Program-made: the position numbers and the translations under genes | Shown here: piece by piece, positions 1 to 9,704 of the stretch | How the letters are laid out: each line of letters opens with the position of its first letter | Numbering within the stretch: position 1 is the first letter of the stretch | NCBI RefSeq assembly: GCF_006658505.1 | Contig: NZ_VFUZ01000009.1 | Location: 147,182 to 211,181 of the forward strand | From: Mesorhizobium sp. B2-4-15 | GTDB lineage: Bacteria; Pseudomonadota; Alphaproteobacteria; Rhizobiales; Rhizobiaceae | Direction: 5' to 3' | DNA length: 64,000 nucleotides | Notes under the pieces: model-generated | The model's input: only the letters and a program-made list of their open reading frames with translations | Told to the model about the DNA's origin: nothing | Database searches by the model: none

Positions 1-166
1 CGACATTGTTGACCAGCACGTTGAAAAGGTTGGCCGGCGTCAGGAAGGTCGGGCTTGCCACCGAAAAGAAGATGACAATGGCGGCAAATGCGATCAGCAC
101 GCTGTATTTGGCGAGGAAGCCGCGCAGGCTTGGCCGGGCGGCGTTGTCGTTGGCCGAGACGCTCAT
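1..166 (-). CDS. sugar ABC transporter permease, N-terminal part (cut by window start)
   Basis: This is the first 55 residues of an inner-membrane permease of the ribose/xylose (RbsC) type. A short polar N-terminus is followed by a hydrophobic helix (about residues 20-37) and then a PTFLTPANLFNVLVNN stretch, which is the usual start of the second segment in this family. The ATG overlaps the stop of the upstream permease (ATGA), so the two are translationally coupled and probably form the heterodimeric channel of one importer. The rest lies outside the window. Confidence 0.85.
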   Translation of the reverse strand, partial: MSVSANDNAARPSLRGFLAKYSVLIAFAAIVIFFSVASPTFLTPANLFNVLVNNV

Positions 167-1194
167 CGCGAACCCTCCGAACCACGGGCAAAGGAAGTGA
201 TGGCCACGACCAGCAGGATCAGCGCGCCCTGCACGCCGTTGACCCAGTAGCTGGAGACGTTGAGCAGCTGGAAGCCGTTGGCTAAAAGACCGATGAACAG
301 CACGCTGAGCAGCGTTCCGCCCATGGTCGGCACGAAGCGGCGCGAAAAGACGGTGCCGAGCAGTGCCGCCGCCAGCACCGACAGAAGCAGCTCGCCGGAA
401 CCGGGCGTGCTGGCAGACAGGCGCGAGACGGTGAGAACGCTCGCCACCGCCGCGCAGAAGCCGCTCAGCACGTAGGTGAAGGACACGTAGAATGGCACGC
501 TCAGACCGGCCGCGCGCGCCGCCTCGGGATGCCCGCCGACAGCGTAGAGCCTGAGCCCGAACGCGGTGCCGTGGATGACCGCGATCATAATCGCGGAGAA
601 GACGATCAGCGCCCAGGCAAGCGCGGAGATGCCGAGGAAGCTGCCGGAGACCAGCACGCCCAGCAGCGGGGAGGATGCGCCGACGACCGTGTTCTGAGTG
701 AGCGTGAGTTCCATGCCGGCCGCGACGTTGAGCACGGCAAGCGTTGCGAGCAGCGGCAGGATGCCGAGGCCGACAACGGCTACCGCGTTCAGCGCACCGA
801 CCCCCATGCCGACGGCGATGGCCGCGAGCACGGAGAGGAAGTCGCCATAGCCCATCGACAAGAGCGTCGCGTAGACGGCGGCGCAGAGCCCCATATTGGC
901 GGCGATCGACAGATCGATGCCGCCTTCGGTGACATCGGAGCCGCCGCCAATAATGACGGCCGTCATGCCATAGGCAAGCACGCCCAGGATCGCCGACTGC
1001 TCGACGACGTTGATCAGGTTGAAGGTCGAGGTGAAGCCCGGCGCGAAGATGACGAAATAGGCCATGATCGCAGCGAAGGCGGCGATCGCGCCGAGCCGCA
1101 CGACCAGCGCGCCAAAGCGCCGGCCGGCGCTCTTGGCAGCGGCTTGTTTTTCGTCGGGAACACTGGCGTCGGCGTGGAGAGTGGTCGCGCTCAT
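163..1194 (-). CDS. sugar/polyol ABC transporter permease (RbsC family)
   Basis: A 343-residue multi-spanning permease with about 8-10 hydrophobic segments after a 30-residue polar N-terminus. The EGGIDLSIAANMGLCAA segment, near residue 95, corresponds to the conserved 'G-x-IDLSVG' loop of BPD_transp_2 permeases, and the protein ends in a short positively charged tail. Its start overlaps the ATPase stop and its stop overlaps the next permease start, so the importer genes are tightly coupled. The substrate is not readable from the permease; the neighbouring polyol-type dehydrogenase suggests a sugar or polyol. Confidence 0.9.
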   Translation of the reverse strand: MSATTLHADASVPDEKQAAAKSAGRRFGALVVRLGAIAAFAAIMAYFVIFAPGFTSTFNLINVVEQSAILGVLAYGMTAVIIGGGSDVTEGGIDLSIAANMGLCAAVYATLLSMGYGDFLSVLAAIAVGMGVGALNAVAVVGLGILPLLATLAVLNVAAGMELTLTQNTVVGASSPLLGVLVSGSFLGISALAWALIVFSAIMIAVIHGTAFGLRLYAVGGHPEAARAAGLSVPFYVSFTYVLSGFCAAVASVLTVSRLSASTPGSGELLLSVLAAALLGTVFSRRFVPTMGGTLLSVLFIGLLANGFQLLNVSSYWVNGVQGALILLVVAITSFARGSEGSR

Positions 1195-2723
1195 GCCGCT
1201 ACTCCATCGGCGCCCGAGCGGGCACCGGAAGAGGCCGCCAGCAGCGCATCGCTGTTCATCGACGGACCGGAGAAGCTGGCGGCCAGCCTGCCGCGATAGA
1301 CGACGAGTACGCGGTCGCAGACGCCGACAAGCTCAAGCAGGTCGGAGGACAGAAGCAGGATCGCCGCCCCCTCTCCCGCCAGCCGGTTCAGGAGATTATA
1401 GATCTCGACCTTGGCGCCGATATCGATGGCCACCGTCGGCTCGTCCAGCACATAGACGCGCGACTGGCAGCTCAGCCATTTGGCGATCGCCACCTTCTGC
1501 TGGTTGCCGCCGGAAAGCTCGCGCACCAGCGCGTCGCGATGCGGCGTCTTGATCGACAATTCCTTGACCAGGCCGTCCACCGCCTGGTTCTCACTGCCGC
1601 GGCTGACTATGCCACTGCGCGAATAGCGGCGCAGGCTGGCCAAAGAGATGTTCTCGCGCACCGACAGTCCGAGCGCCACGCCATGCGCGCGGCGGTCTTC
1701 CGGCAGCATGGCGATGCCGTCGCGCACCGCCTTGACCGGCGTCGACAGCGCAAGTTCCCTGCCTTCGACCTTGATCGAGCCGCCATCAGCGGTCTTGAGA
1801 CCGAACAGGCACTGGACGACCTCCTTGGCGCCGGAGCCCAGCAGGCCGGTGAGGCCGACGATCTCGCCGGCGCGCACGTTGAAGCCGATGTTTTCGAAGC
1901 TGCCGCCGAGGCGCAGATTGGAAACCTCCAGCACCGGCGCGCCCAAAGTGACCGAGCGCTTGGGAAACATCTCGCCGACCTCGCGGGCGATCATCATCGA
2001 GATGATCTCGTCGATCGGCGTCTGGCGCGGATCGACGGTGCCGACATCGGTGCCGTTGCGCATCACGGTGACGCGGTCGCAGAGCTTCTCGATCTCCTGC
2101 ATGTAGTGAGAAATGAAGACCACGGCGATGCCGTCGTCGCGCAGCCTGCGCAGCACGTCGAACAGGCTGTCCACCTCGCGCTTGACCAACGCAGCAGTCG
2201 GCTCGTCCAGCACCAGCACAGATGCTTTTTGCGCCAGCGCCCGTGTGATCTGCACAACCTTCTGCTGCGCGGTGGTCAGGTCCTTGACCAGCGTTCCCGC
2301 CGGCAATTCCATACCGAAGAAGTGCTTCAACAGGTCGGCGGCCCCGCGGTCCATGGCACGGCGGCTGACGAATGGGCCGAGGCCGATTTCGTGGCCGAGG
2401 AACACGGCCTCGCCGACGGTCGCGGTCGGCACCAGCAGCCTGTCCTGGTGGATGAAGTGGACGCCGAGCTTTTCGACCGAGGCCGGCGTGAGCGAGGATA
2501 CGGTCTCGCCATTGATGAGAATAGTGCCGCTGTCCGGCTTGATGATGCCGGCCAGCACCTTGATGATCGTCGACTTGCCGGCGCCGTTCTGGCCGATAAG
2601 GCCGAGGATCGAGCCGCGGGCGATCTCGAGGTTCGCGTTCTCCAGCGCGCGCACCGGACCGAAGCGCTTCGATATGCCCGTCATCGACACAGCAATGTCA
2701 CGCTTTGCTGTCTGCATGGCCAT
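1191..2723 (-). CDS. sugar ABC transporter ATP-binding protein, two nucleotide-binding domains (RbsA/MglA family)
   Basis: A double ABC ATPase of about 510 residues that powers the adjacent permeases. The N-terminal domain has Walker A GQNGAGKST near residue 45, an unusual signature region (DLTTAQQKVVQITRAL) and Walker B VLVLDEPTAAL. The C-terminal domain has the degenerate Walker A typical of this family (LTGLLGSGAKEV), signature LSGGNQQKVAIAKWL and Walker B VYVLDEPTVAID. An in-frame ATG ten codons upstream (2753) is possible, but its ribosome-binding region would lie in a hairpin, and AGGA sits just before the ATG at 2723. The stop overlaps the permease start. Confidence 0.93.
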   Translation of the reverse strand: MAMQTAKRDIAVSMTGISKRFGPVRALENANLEIARGSILGLIGQNGAGKSTIIKVLAGIIKPDSGTILINGETVSSLTPASVEKLGVHFIHQDRLLVPTATVGEAVFLGHEIGLGPFVSRRAMDRGAADLLKHFFGMELPAGTLVKDLTTAQQKVVQITRALAQKASVLVLDEPTAALVKREVDSLFDVLRRLRDDGIAVVFISHYMQEIEKLCDRVTVMRNGTDVGTVDPRQTPIDEIISMMIAREVGEMFPKRSVTLGAPVLEVSNLRLGGSFENIGFNVRAGEIVGLTGLLGSGAKEVVQCLFGLKTADGGSIKVEGRELALSTPVKAVRDGIAMLPEDRRAHGVALGLSVRENISLASLRRYSRSGIVSRGSENQAVDGLVKELSIKTPHRDALVRELSGGNQQKVAIAKWLSCQSRVYVLDEPTVAIDIGAKVEIYNLLNRLAGEGAAILLLSSDLLELVGVCDRVLVVYRGRLAASFSGPSMNSDALLAASSGARSGADGVAA

Positions 2724-2742
2724 GAATCCTGGTTGGATGTGA

Positions 2743-2768
2743 CGGGCAGCCATTAGGTTGGCTGCCCG
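2743..2768 (-). other. intercistronic hairpin downstream of the binding-protein gene
   Basis: CGGGCAGCC and GGCTGCCCG form a perfect 9-bp stem with an 8-nt loop, just after the binding-protein stop and just before the ATPase start. There is no T-tract, so it is more likely an mRNA-stabilising or attenuating structure than a full terminator. Such structures commonly let the binding protein be made in excess over the membrane components. Confidence 0.55.
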
Positions 2769-2782
2769 CCGTTTCGTCCGCT

Positions 2783-3784
2783 CTATTTAACGCCAGCCTT
2801 CTCGGCTGCGTCGAGGAAAGGCTTTCCTTTTTCGGCGGCATTTTCCTTGTTGATCAGCACCGCCGGGACGAAGGTGAAGGGCGGCACTTTCTGGCCGGCC
2901 AGATACTTGGCGACGTTGTCGACGGAGGTCTTGCCGATCTCATAGGGCTGCTGCGCCGCGACCGCGCCCGCCGACGACTTCGGGTCCATCACCATCTTGA
3001 TGACTTCCGGGCTACCGTCGATGCCATAGGTCTTGACCTCGGTGCGGCCGGCCGCCTCGACCGCCTGCGTGGCGCCGATCTGCGGCACGTCCCAGCAAGC
3101 CCAGACCGCGCCGATCGAGCCCTTCTCGGGCGACTTGGTCAGCATGTCGGTGACGTTGGAATAGGCGCTCTGCACCGTGTTCGGGATGACATCGCGCAGT
3201 TCCGGCTCGACGATCTTCACATCCGGAAACGAGGTCAGCACGTATTTCAGCTGGTCATAGCGGATCTTGCATACCGGCACGCTGTAGAAGCCGTTGAAGA
3301 CGAGGACATTGCCCTTGCCGCCCATGTCGGCGACCATCTGCAGCGCGATCTCGGCGCCGATGTTGTAGTTGTTCGACGTGGTGTTGTTGATGGCGTGCGG
3401 CGTGGCGGTGTCGACGGTGAAAAGCGGGATGCCGGCGTCGCGGATCTTCTGCAGCCACGGGTTCAGCACTTCGAGATTGCCGAGCTGCTCGATGATGGCG
3501 TCGGGCTTCTGCGCGATCAGCGTCTGCAGTTGGGCGATCTGCTGCTGGTCCTTGCGGCCGGCGTCGAGGGCGATCACTTCGCCGCCGAGTTCCTTCACGC
3601 GATCCTGGATGCCGCGAAACGCCATCAGGTCCCAGTAGTGGTCCGTGCCGATTGCGGAAACGCCGATGCGCTTGCCCTTCAGTAATAGCTCCTCGGCGGA
3701 CGCGCCGGAGATGGCGGCCAGGCTGCAAGCCGCCGCCAACCCCAAAGCTAGCGCCCTGACGACGCCTTTCATTGATCTGGTCAT
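2783..3784 (-). CDS. periplasmic sugar/polyol-binding protein of an ABC importer
   Basis: A 333-residue type-1 periplasmic binding protein (Peripla_BP_4 type). The Sec signal peptide is MTRSMKGVVRALALGLAAAC and following residues, with cleavage probably after ASA near residue 30. The mature part opens with KGKRIGVSAIGTDHYWDLM, and the DAGRKDQQQIAQLQTLIAQKPDAI block is diagnostic of ribose/xylose-type binding proteins. AAGGGAGGAA precedes the ATG. It lies between the aldolase and the ATPase and is the ligand-recognition subunit of this importer. Confidence 0.92.
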   Translation of the reverse strand: MTRSMKGVVRALALGLAAACSLAAISGASAEELLLKGKRIGVSAIGTDHYWDLMAFRGIQDRVKELGGEVIALDAGRKDQQQIAQLQTLIAQKPDAIIEQLGNLEVLNPWLQKIRDAGIPLFTVDTATPHAINNTTSNNYNIGAEIALQMVADMGGKGNVLVFNGFYSVPVCKIRYDQLKYVLTSFPDVKIVEPELRDVIPNTVQSAYSNVTDMLTKSPEKGSIGAVWACWDVPQIGATQAVEAAGRTEVKTYGIDGSPEVIKMVMDPKSSAGAVAAQQPYEIGKTSVDNVAKYLAGQKVPPFTFVPAVLINKENAAEKGKPFLDAAEKAGVK

Positions 3785-3847
3785 TTCAGTTCCTCCCTTG
3801 TTGATCGCACCGGGTCTTCCCGGAGGATTTCTATGAAGTGAGCGCGC

Positions 3848-4507
3848 TCAGGCAGCTGCCTCCTTGTCGCGGAGGCCATAACTGGCCATGCGCTTGATGA
3901 CGTTTTCAATCTCTTCGTCGGACAGGACCGGCGGTTGGCCGATCTGCAAGGCGCCGTGGTACTGGCGCGCCAGCGTCTCGACTTCGACGGCAAGCCACAT
4001 CGCCTGGCTCAAGCTTGTGCCGACGGCGATCATGCCGTGCTGCGCGAGCAGGCATGCCTTGCGGTCGCGCAGCGCCTCCACCGCATGCGCCGACAGCTCG
4101 GCGGTGCCGAAGGTGGCATAAGGAGCACAACGGATGTCGCTGCCGCCGGCTACGGCGATCATGTAGTGGATCGCCGGTATTTTCATGCCCATGATGGCGA
4201 TCGTGGTGCAGTAGGTCGGATGTGCGTGGACGACGGCCATGACCTCGGGCCGCGCCTTCATGATGTCGAAATGGAAGCGCCATTCGCTCGACGGCGGGAG
4301 GCGGCCGTCGACCTCACCGTTCCAGTCCATGAAGACGATGTCTTCGGGCACCAGCGTGTCGTAGGGGGTGCTGGTCGGTGAGATCAGCATGCCGTCGCCA
4401 TGGCGACAGCTGATGTTGCCGGATGTGCCCTGGTTGATGCCAAGCGCGTTCATCTCTATGCAGGCGTCGATGATTGCCTGGCGCACCTCTCGGTCCGAAA
4501 CGGTCAT
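3848..4507 (-). CDS. class II aldolase/adducin family protein (fuculose-phosphate-aldolase type)
   Basis: A zinc-dependent class II aldolase-fold protein of about 219 residues. Visible family motifs are GTSGNIS near residue 27 (substrate phosphate-binding region in L-fuculose-1-phosphate aldolase), PSSEWRFH with the catalytic acid, VHAHPTYCTT with two zinc-binding histidines, and AQHGMIAVG with the third. Relatives are aldolases, ribulose-5-phosphate epimerases or decarboxylases acting on (phospho)sugars. The ATG at 4507 is preferred; a TTG at 4519 lies directly against the AAGGA. It sits between the SDR and the importer genes, so it probably cleaves the keto sugar made by that SDR. No sugar kinase is nearby, so the phosphorylation state of the substrate is unclear. 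Confidence 0.85.
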   Translation of the reverse strand: MTVSDREVRQAIIDACIEMNALGINQGTSGNISCRHGDGMLISPTSTPYDTLVPEDIVFMDWNGEVDGRLPPSSEWRFHFDIMKARPEVMAVVHAHPTYCTTIAIMGMKIPAIHYMIAVAGGSDIRCAPYATFGTAELSAHAVEALRDRKACLLAQHGMIAVGTSLSQAMWLAVEVETLARQYHGALQIGQPPVLSDEEIENVIKRMASYGLRDKEAAA

Positions 4508-4534
4508 GCGATATTCCAATCCTTGCTCAATCCG

Positions 4535-5311
4535 TCACCAGGCCGTGTAGCCGCCGTCTATCGACAGGATCGCGCCCGTCACGTAGCTCGACGCCGGCGA
4601 AGCCAGGAACAGGATGGCCGAAGCGATCTCCTGTGGCTCACCGAGCCGCCCCATCGGCGTCATGTCGAGCCAGGTGTTGAAGAGTTCGGGACGCTCACGC
4701 ATCTTCAGCGTCATCTCGGTGCCGACATAGCCCGGCGCCAACGCGTTGACGCGCACGCCCGACTTTGCCCATTCGACCGCAAGCGCCTTGGTCATCATGT
4801 GCACGGCGCCCTTGCTGACCATGTAGGACGGCGCTGTCTGCGGACGGTTGATGATCAGCCCCGACATGGAACCCAGATTGACGATCGAGCCCTTCCCTCG
4901 GGCGACCATGGAACGGCCAAAGGCACGCGAGGCCCAGTAGACGCCGTTGACGTTGACATCCATCACCAGGCGCCATTCCTCGTCCGGCGTGTCGAGCGCG
5001 GTGTTGAGGCGGGCAATGCCGGCGCTGTTGACCAGAATATCGACCTGACCGAAATCTTCGACGATCCCGGCGGCCATTGCCTCGACGGCGCGCGGATCGG
5101 TGACGTCGAGCACGCGGCCCTCGACGCTTGCGACCCCGCCTGCCTTCAGCATTCCCGCGGCCGCATTCAGGCCGCTTGCGTTCATGTCGAGCAGGACGAC
5201 GCGCGCGCCGCAGGTACCGAGCGCCCTGGCGGCCTCGAAGCCGATGCCGCTGGCGCCGCCGGTGATTACGGCGACCTCGTCCGTGAGGTCGAATTGCGAC
5301 CGGTAGTCCAT
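4535..5311 (-). CDS. SDR-family polyol dehydrogenase, galactitol-dehydrogenase-like
   Basis: A 258-residue classical SDR with TGGASGIG at residues 17-24 (NAD-binding glycine motif), NSAG, the catalytic serine in LGSMS, and PSYMVSKG with the Tyr-x3-Lys pair. The N-terminus MDYRSQF and long blocks such as RAFGRSMVARG and RVNALAPGYVGTEM resemble the galactitol (polyol) dehydrogenase of Rhodobacter sphaeroides as I remember it. The expected reaction is NAD-dependent oxidation of a polyol to a ketose. It is the first gene of the importer arm, preceded by GGAGG and, about 160 nt upstream, by the GntR-type palindrome. Confidence 0.85.
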   Translation of the reverse strand: MDYRSQFDLTDEVAVITGGASGIGFEAARALGTCGARVVLLDMNASGLNAAAGMLKAGGVASVEGRVLDVTDPRAVEAMAAGIVEDFGQVDILVNSAGIARLNTALDTPDEEWRLVMDVNVNGVYWASRAFGRSMVARGKGSIVNLGSMSGLIINRPQTAPSYMVSKGAVHMMTKALAVEWAKSGVRVNALAPGYVGTEMTLKMRERPELFNTWLDMTPMGRLGEPQEIASAILFLASPASSYVTGAILSIDGGYTAW

Positions 5312-5469
5312 GAACGTCCTCCGTCAGGACCAGGCTTAAGCGTGGGCAAAATCTTCCCTTCGCCGCCGAAGCGGCGCCTCAAGCCGTGTCGATCCTGAGA
5401 ATGCCTCCGGGTCAGGCTCCTCCCGACCCCATGACAGGCACGTTACAGAACATGCCCGGGATCGTCAAT

Positions 5470-5483
5470 CTGGTTATAACCAG
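5470..5483. promoter_or_regulatory. GntR-type operator in front of the SDR-aldolase-importer operon
   Basis: CTGGTTATAACCAG is a perfect 14-bp palindrome lying between the GntR gene and the SDR start. Its GTTATAAC core resembles the GT-TA-AC dyads recognised by HutC/UTRA-type GntR regulators. The same 12-bp core recurs at 11706-11717 in front of the other operon of this locus, which makes a chance occurrence unlikely. Confidence 0.75.
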
Positions 5484-5513
5484 AAAACGAACTTTTTTGT
5501 CGACGTTCCGAGA

Positions 5514-6368
5514 TCAGGTGCGATCCACCCCGTTCACAGTCGCGGACGGCTGCTCCACTGCCATGTGGATGCGGGCGACGGAGGAGTTGTAGAAGGCCTC
5601 GTAATATTCGAGCGCGGCGCCATCGGCGTCATAGGCGATGGACTCGATCTCAATCAGCGGCGTGTTGGCGGCAACGCCCATCTGCTCGGCCTCTTCCTTG
5701 GTCGGAAGCGCCGCGCGCAGCCAGCGGTCGGCGCGTTTCACCGTCAGGCCGAAGACGGCGCGGATGGTGCCGAAGATCGACTGGTTCTCCGACAGGATGT
5801 TTTCGAGGCCAGGCACCCGATGCCCCGGCAGGCTGATGCGCGTCATGGTGATCGGCGAGCCGTCGGTCATGTAGACGCGGCTGATCCTGACCACGCTGCC
5901 GTTGGCGGGAATGCCGAAGACGCTGGATTCCTTCTCGCTCGGCGGGCAGCGGCTGATCGACAGCGTGCGCGTCGAGACTTTGTGGCCCTTGGCTGTCAGG
6001 TCGTCGAACACACCGAGATTGGCGGTCATGAAGTCGACATGCTCGCGGGGCGCGGCGACGAACATGCCCTTGCGTGGCATCTTGATGATGCGGCCCTCGC
6101 TGGACAGCGAACCGATCGCCGCGCGCACGACGGGGCGCGAGACGCCGAAGAAATCGCAGAGCGCCTGCTCGGACGGGATGCGCGAATTGGCTGCCAGCAG
6201 GCCGGTGTTGATCGCTTCCTCGACCTGATTGCGCAACTGGACCCAGAGGGGGGCCGCCTCGTCGCGATTGAGCTGGACCTTGGAGCCGATCGAGCGGAAC
6301 GCCTCGGCGGCCGCGGCATCTTCCTGGTCGTAGCGAGGACGCCCGCGCATTCTGGTCATCTGTTCCAT
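5514..6368 (-). CDS. GntR-family transcriptional regulator with UTRA domain (HutC subfamily)
   Basis: A 284-residue repressor-type regulator. Residues about 35-105 form the winged helix-turn-helix (RIPSEQALCDFFGVSRPVV, then the wing SEGRIIKMPRKGMFVA). Residues about 120-280 form a UTRA effector domain, with RISRVYMTDGSPITMTRISLPG and a C-terminal YYEAFYNSSVARIHM strand. It follows the MFS gene by 54 nt in the acyl-CoA operon. Two copies of one palindrome, upstream of that operon and of the importer operon, are its likely targets, so it probably senses an intermediate shared by both arms. No upstream gene controls it separately as far as I can see. Confidence 0.92.
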   Translation of the reverse strand: MEQMTRMRGRPRYDQEDAAAAEAFRSIGSKVQLNRDEAAPLWVQLRNQVEEAINTGLLAANSRIPSEQALCDFFGVSRPVVRAAIGSLSSEGRIIKMPRKGMFVAAPREHVDFMTANLGVFDDLTAKGHKVSTRTLSISRCPPSEKESSVFGIPANGSVVRISRVYMTDGSPITMTRISLPGHRVPGLENILSENQSIFGTIRAVFGLTVKRADRWLRAALPTKEEAEQMGVAANTPLIEIESIAYDADGAALEYYEAFYNSSVARIHMAVEQPSATVNGVDRT

Positions 6369-6422
6369 TCGGTCAGCCTGCAGCCAGTCATGTGCCGCGA
6401 CTTCAAAGCGGCAGCGCCTCCT

Positions 6423-7663
<1,241 letters not shown>

Positions 7664-7667
<4 letters not shown>

Positions 7668-8116
7668 CCAGCCTGCAGCGGGACGGTGAACACGGTGGCG
7701 GTGCCGGTGAGACAAAGCTCGCCCTGCCCGTTGCGCACGCTGGTCTCGATCTTGCAGATCGGCTTGTCGGGCCGCACGTCCTTGACCTCCACGCGTCCGG
7801 TGATCTCCTCGTCAACGCCAACCGCCCTGACGAACTTCCAGGCCACTTCGAGAAACACGGTCCCAGGGCCTGGCAGGTCCTCGGCGACCAGCGCATTGAG
7901 GATACCCGAAGTGACGCCGCCCTGGACGATTAGTTTGCCGAACACCGACTTCTCGGCCAGCGCGCGGTCGTAGTGCAGCGGATTGCGATCGCCGGTGATG
8001 TCGGTGAAGGCTTCGATGTCGCTCATGCGCGTGCGCCGCGTGCGCTCGGCAAAGGCGCCGACCTGTGGGCGGCCCTTCACGACGCCTGCCCAACCGTCTT
8101 TCGTCTCGGTGCTCAT
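7664..8116 (-). CDS. MaoC-like (hot-dog fold) enoyl-CoA hydratase
   Basis: A 150-residue single-hot-dog MaoC-type dehydratase. The hydratase motif is visible as FTDITGDRNPLHYD, carrying the catalytic Asp/His pair, followed by GKLIVQGGVTSG, the usual active-site glycine-rich helix. It overlaps the DUF35 gene upstream and the MFS gene downstream (ATGA at both ends). Together with the thiolase-fold and DUF35 proteins it forms the hydratase-retroaldolase trio known from steroid side-chain breakdown (ChsH/Ltp2 systems). The expected job is hydration of an enoyl-CoA to a 3-hydroxyacyl-CoA. Confidence 0.88.
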
Positions 8117-8553
8117 TCCGGCTTCTCCTCTGTTGCTGGTTCGACTGATTTGAAGGCCGGCAGGACGCGGCCGCCGATAGCCGTCGGCGCGAGCAGCAGC
8201 GCGTCCCCTACTTGCGGCGGCCGCGCGCCGGGCTGAATGAAGCTCAGCATCGTTGGCCCTTCGGCCAGTTCGACCAACCCGACGACATAGGGTGCGGCCG
8301 GCAACCAGCCGGGATGACCCGGCTTGTGGACTTCCGAAAAGGATTTCAGCCGGCCTTTGCCGGAGGCGTCCTGCCAGACGAGGCGCTTGCTCCAGCAATG
8401 TGGGCAGATCGGGCGTGGATAAAAGACGGCCTCGCCGCAGTCCTCGCAGCGCTGGATGGTCAGCCGCCCCTCGGCGGCGGCATCCCAGAAGGGTGCAGTG
8501 AGCGCGGTGATCGTCGGGGCGGCGGTTTTCAGAGCGTTGAGATCGACGGACAT
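8113..8553 (-). CDS. DUF35 OB-fold protein with rubredoxin-like zinc ribbon
   Basis: A 146-residue partner protein of thiolase-fold enzymes. The zinc ribbon RCEDCGEAVFYPRPICPHC (four cysteines, near residues 36-54) is followed by an OB-fold acyl-CoA-binding half (GKGRLKSFSEVHKPGHPGW to VGDALLLAP). DUF35 proteins are obligate partners of Ltp2-like aldolases and of some HMG-CoA-synthase/thiolase complexes. Its start shares bases with the thiolase-like stop (TGATG) and its stop overlaps the MaoC start, so the three are made together. Confidence 0.9.
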   Translation of the reverse strand: MSVDLNALKTAAPTITALTAPFWDAAAEGRLTIQRCEDCGEAVFYPRPICPHCWSKRLVWQDASGKGRLKSFSEVHKPGHPGWLPAAPYVVGLVELAEGPTMLSFIQPGARPPQVGDALLLAPTAIGGRVLPAFKSVEPATEEKPE

Positions 8554-9704
8554 CAGGCGGCTCCCAGCACCAGGGCGGTCGCCTCGCTCATCGTCGCGCC
8601 ATTGCCGGTGACCAAAGCGAGCTCGGCCTTGCCGATCTGGCGTCCGCCCGCCGCGCCGCGCAATTGGCGCACCGCTTCGACGACGTGCGTCATGCCGCCG
8701 GCAAGGTCCGGCTGGCCGAAACCCAGCTGGCCGCCATGCGTGTTCAGCGGCATGTCGCCCTTGTGTGATAGATCGCGATCGCGCAGCCAGGCGCCGAATT
8801 CGCCCGGCGCGCAGAGGCCAGCATCCTCGATCGTTGTGGCGACCATGATGGTGTAGCAATCGTAGAGCGAGAGAAGGTCCATCTCGTCGGCCTGCGTGCC
8901 GGACTGCTGGAACGCCCGCGCCATGGCGCTCTTCAGCGGGCCGGAGGTGAGGCTGGGCGCCTGGCTGACGGCCCGGTGCGTGACCTTCTCGCCGGCGCCG
9001 AGCAGATGGACGGGCGGCTTGCGCAGCGAGCGAGCGCGTTCGGCCGAGGTGACGACGACAGCCTCGCCGCCGGCGACCGGCATGACGATTTCTAGAAGAT
9101 GCAGCGGCGAGGCGATCATCGGCGAGGCCAGCACCGCCTCCACATCGGCCGGCTTGCCGAAGAAGATGGCGTCGGAATTGGACTGCGCATTGGCGCGCGC
9201 CGCCGCCGCGATCATGGCGAAATCCCGCGCCGTCGAGCCGTATTCCGCCATATGCGCCTGCATCAGCAGCGCGTAGGAAATGTTGGCGCCCGAGGCGCCG
9301 AACGGCACATCGAACTCGCGGATCGGATTGCGATTGGGCGAACGGGGTGCTGCCGCCTCGCGGTTGTTGGCGAGCACGCAGAGCACCGCCTCGCACATAC
9401 CCGCTTCGATCGCCGCAGCCGCGCGCCAGACCATGCCGGCGCCGGACGCGCCGCCTAGATCGACGACATTGGCCATGGTCGGAGCGAGTCCCAGATATTC
9501 GGCGATGGTCGCCGGGACATGCTGCGGCGTCTCGCCGACTTGCGGCCCGACCAGCAGCCCATCGATGGCTCCCCGCTCCAGTCCCGCGTCGAGGACCGCC
9601 AGGCGTGAGACCTCGGCGATCATTTCCAGCGTCGTCACCCCGCTGGTCAGGCGCTGCGGCTTCAGCTCGCCAATGCCGACGATGGCTCCTTTCGACCGGC
9701 TCAT
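8553..9704 (-). CDS. thiolase-fold protein lacking the nucleophilic cysteine (Ltp2-like aldolase or SCP2-type thiolase)
   Basis: A 383-residue thiolase-superfamily protein of the lipid-transfer/SCP-x branch. Where thiolases have Cys-(Ala/Gly)-Ser-Gly, it reads LGGASGAGM near residue 85, so the nucleophilic Cys is replaced by Gly. The C-terminal half keeps LSLYDCYTIM, NTHGGQLGFGQPDLAGG and VTGNGATMSEA. Ltp2-type retroaldolases of steroid catabolism also lack the cysteine and need a DUF35 partner, which is encoded next here. I therefore favour C-C cleavage of a 3-hydroxyacyl-CoA over a Claisen reaction. The ATG at 9704 overlaps the ligase stop; a further upstream start would run into the ligase gene. 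Confidence 0.82.
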   Translation of the reverse strand: MSRSKGAIVGIGELKPQRLTSGVTTLEMIAEVSRLAVLDAGLERGAIDGLLVGPQVGETPQHVPATIAEYLGLAPTMANVVDLGGASGAGMVWRAAAAIEAGMCEAVLCVLANNREAAAPRSPNRNPIREFDVPFGASGANISYALLMQAHMAEYGSTARDFAMIAAAARANAQSNSDAIFFGKPADVEAVLASPMIASPLHLLEIVMPVAGGEAVVVTSAERARSLRKPPVHLLGAGEKVTHRAVSQAPSLTSGPLKSAMARAFQQSGTQADEMDLLSLYDCYTIMVATTIEDAGLCAPGEFGAWLRDRDLSHKGDMPLNTHGGQLGFGQPDLAGGMTHVVEAVRQLRGAAGGRQIGKAELALVTGNGATMSEATALVLGAA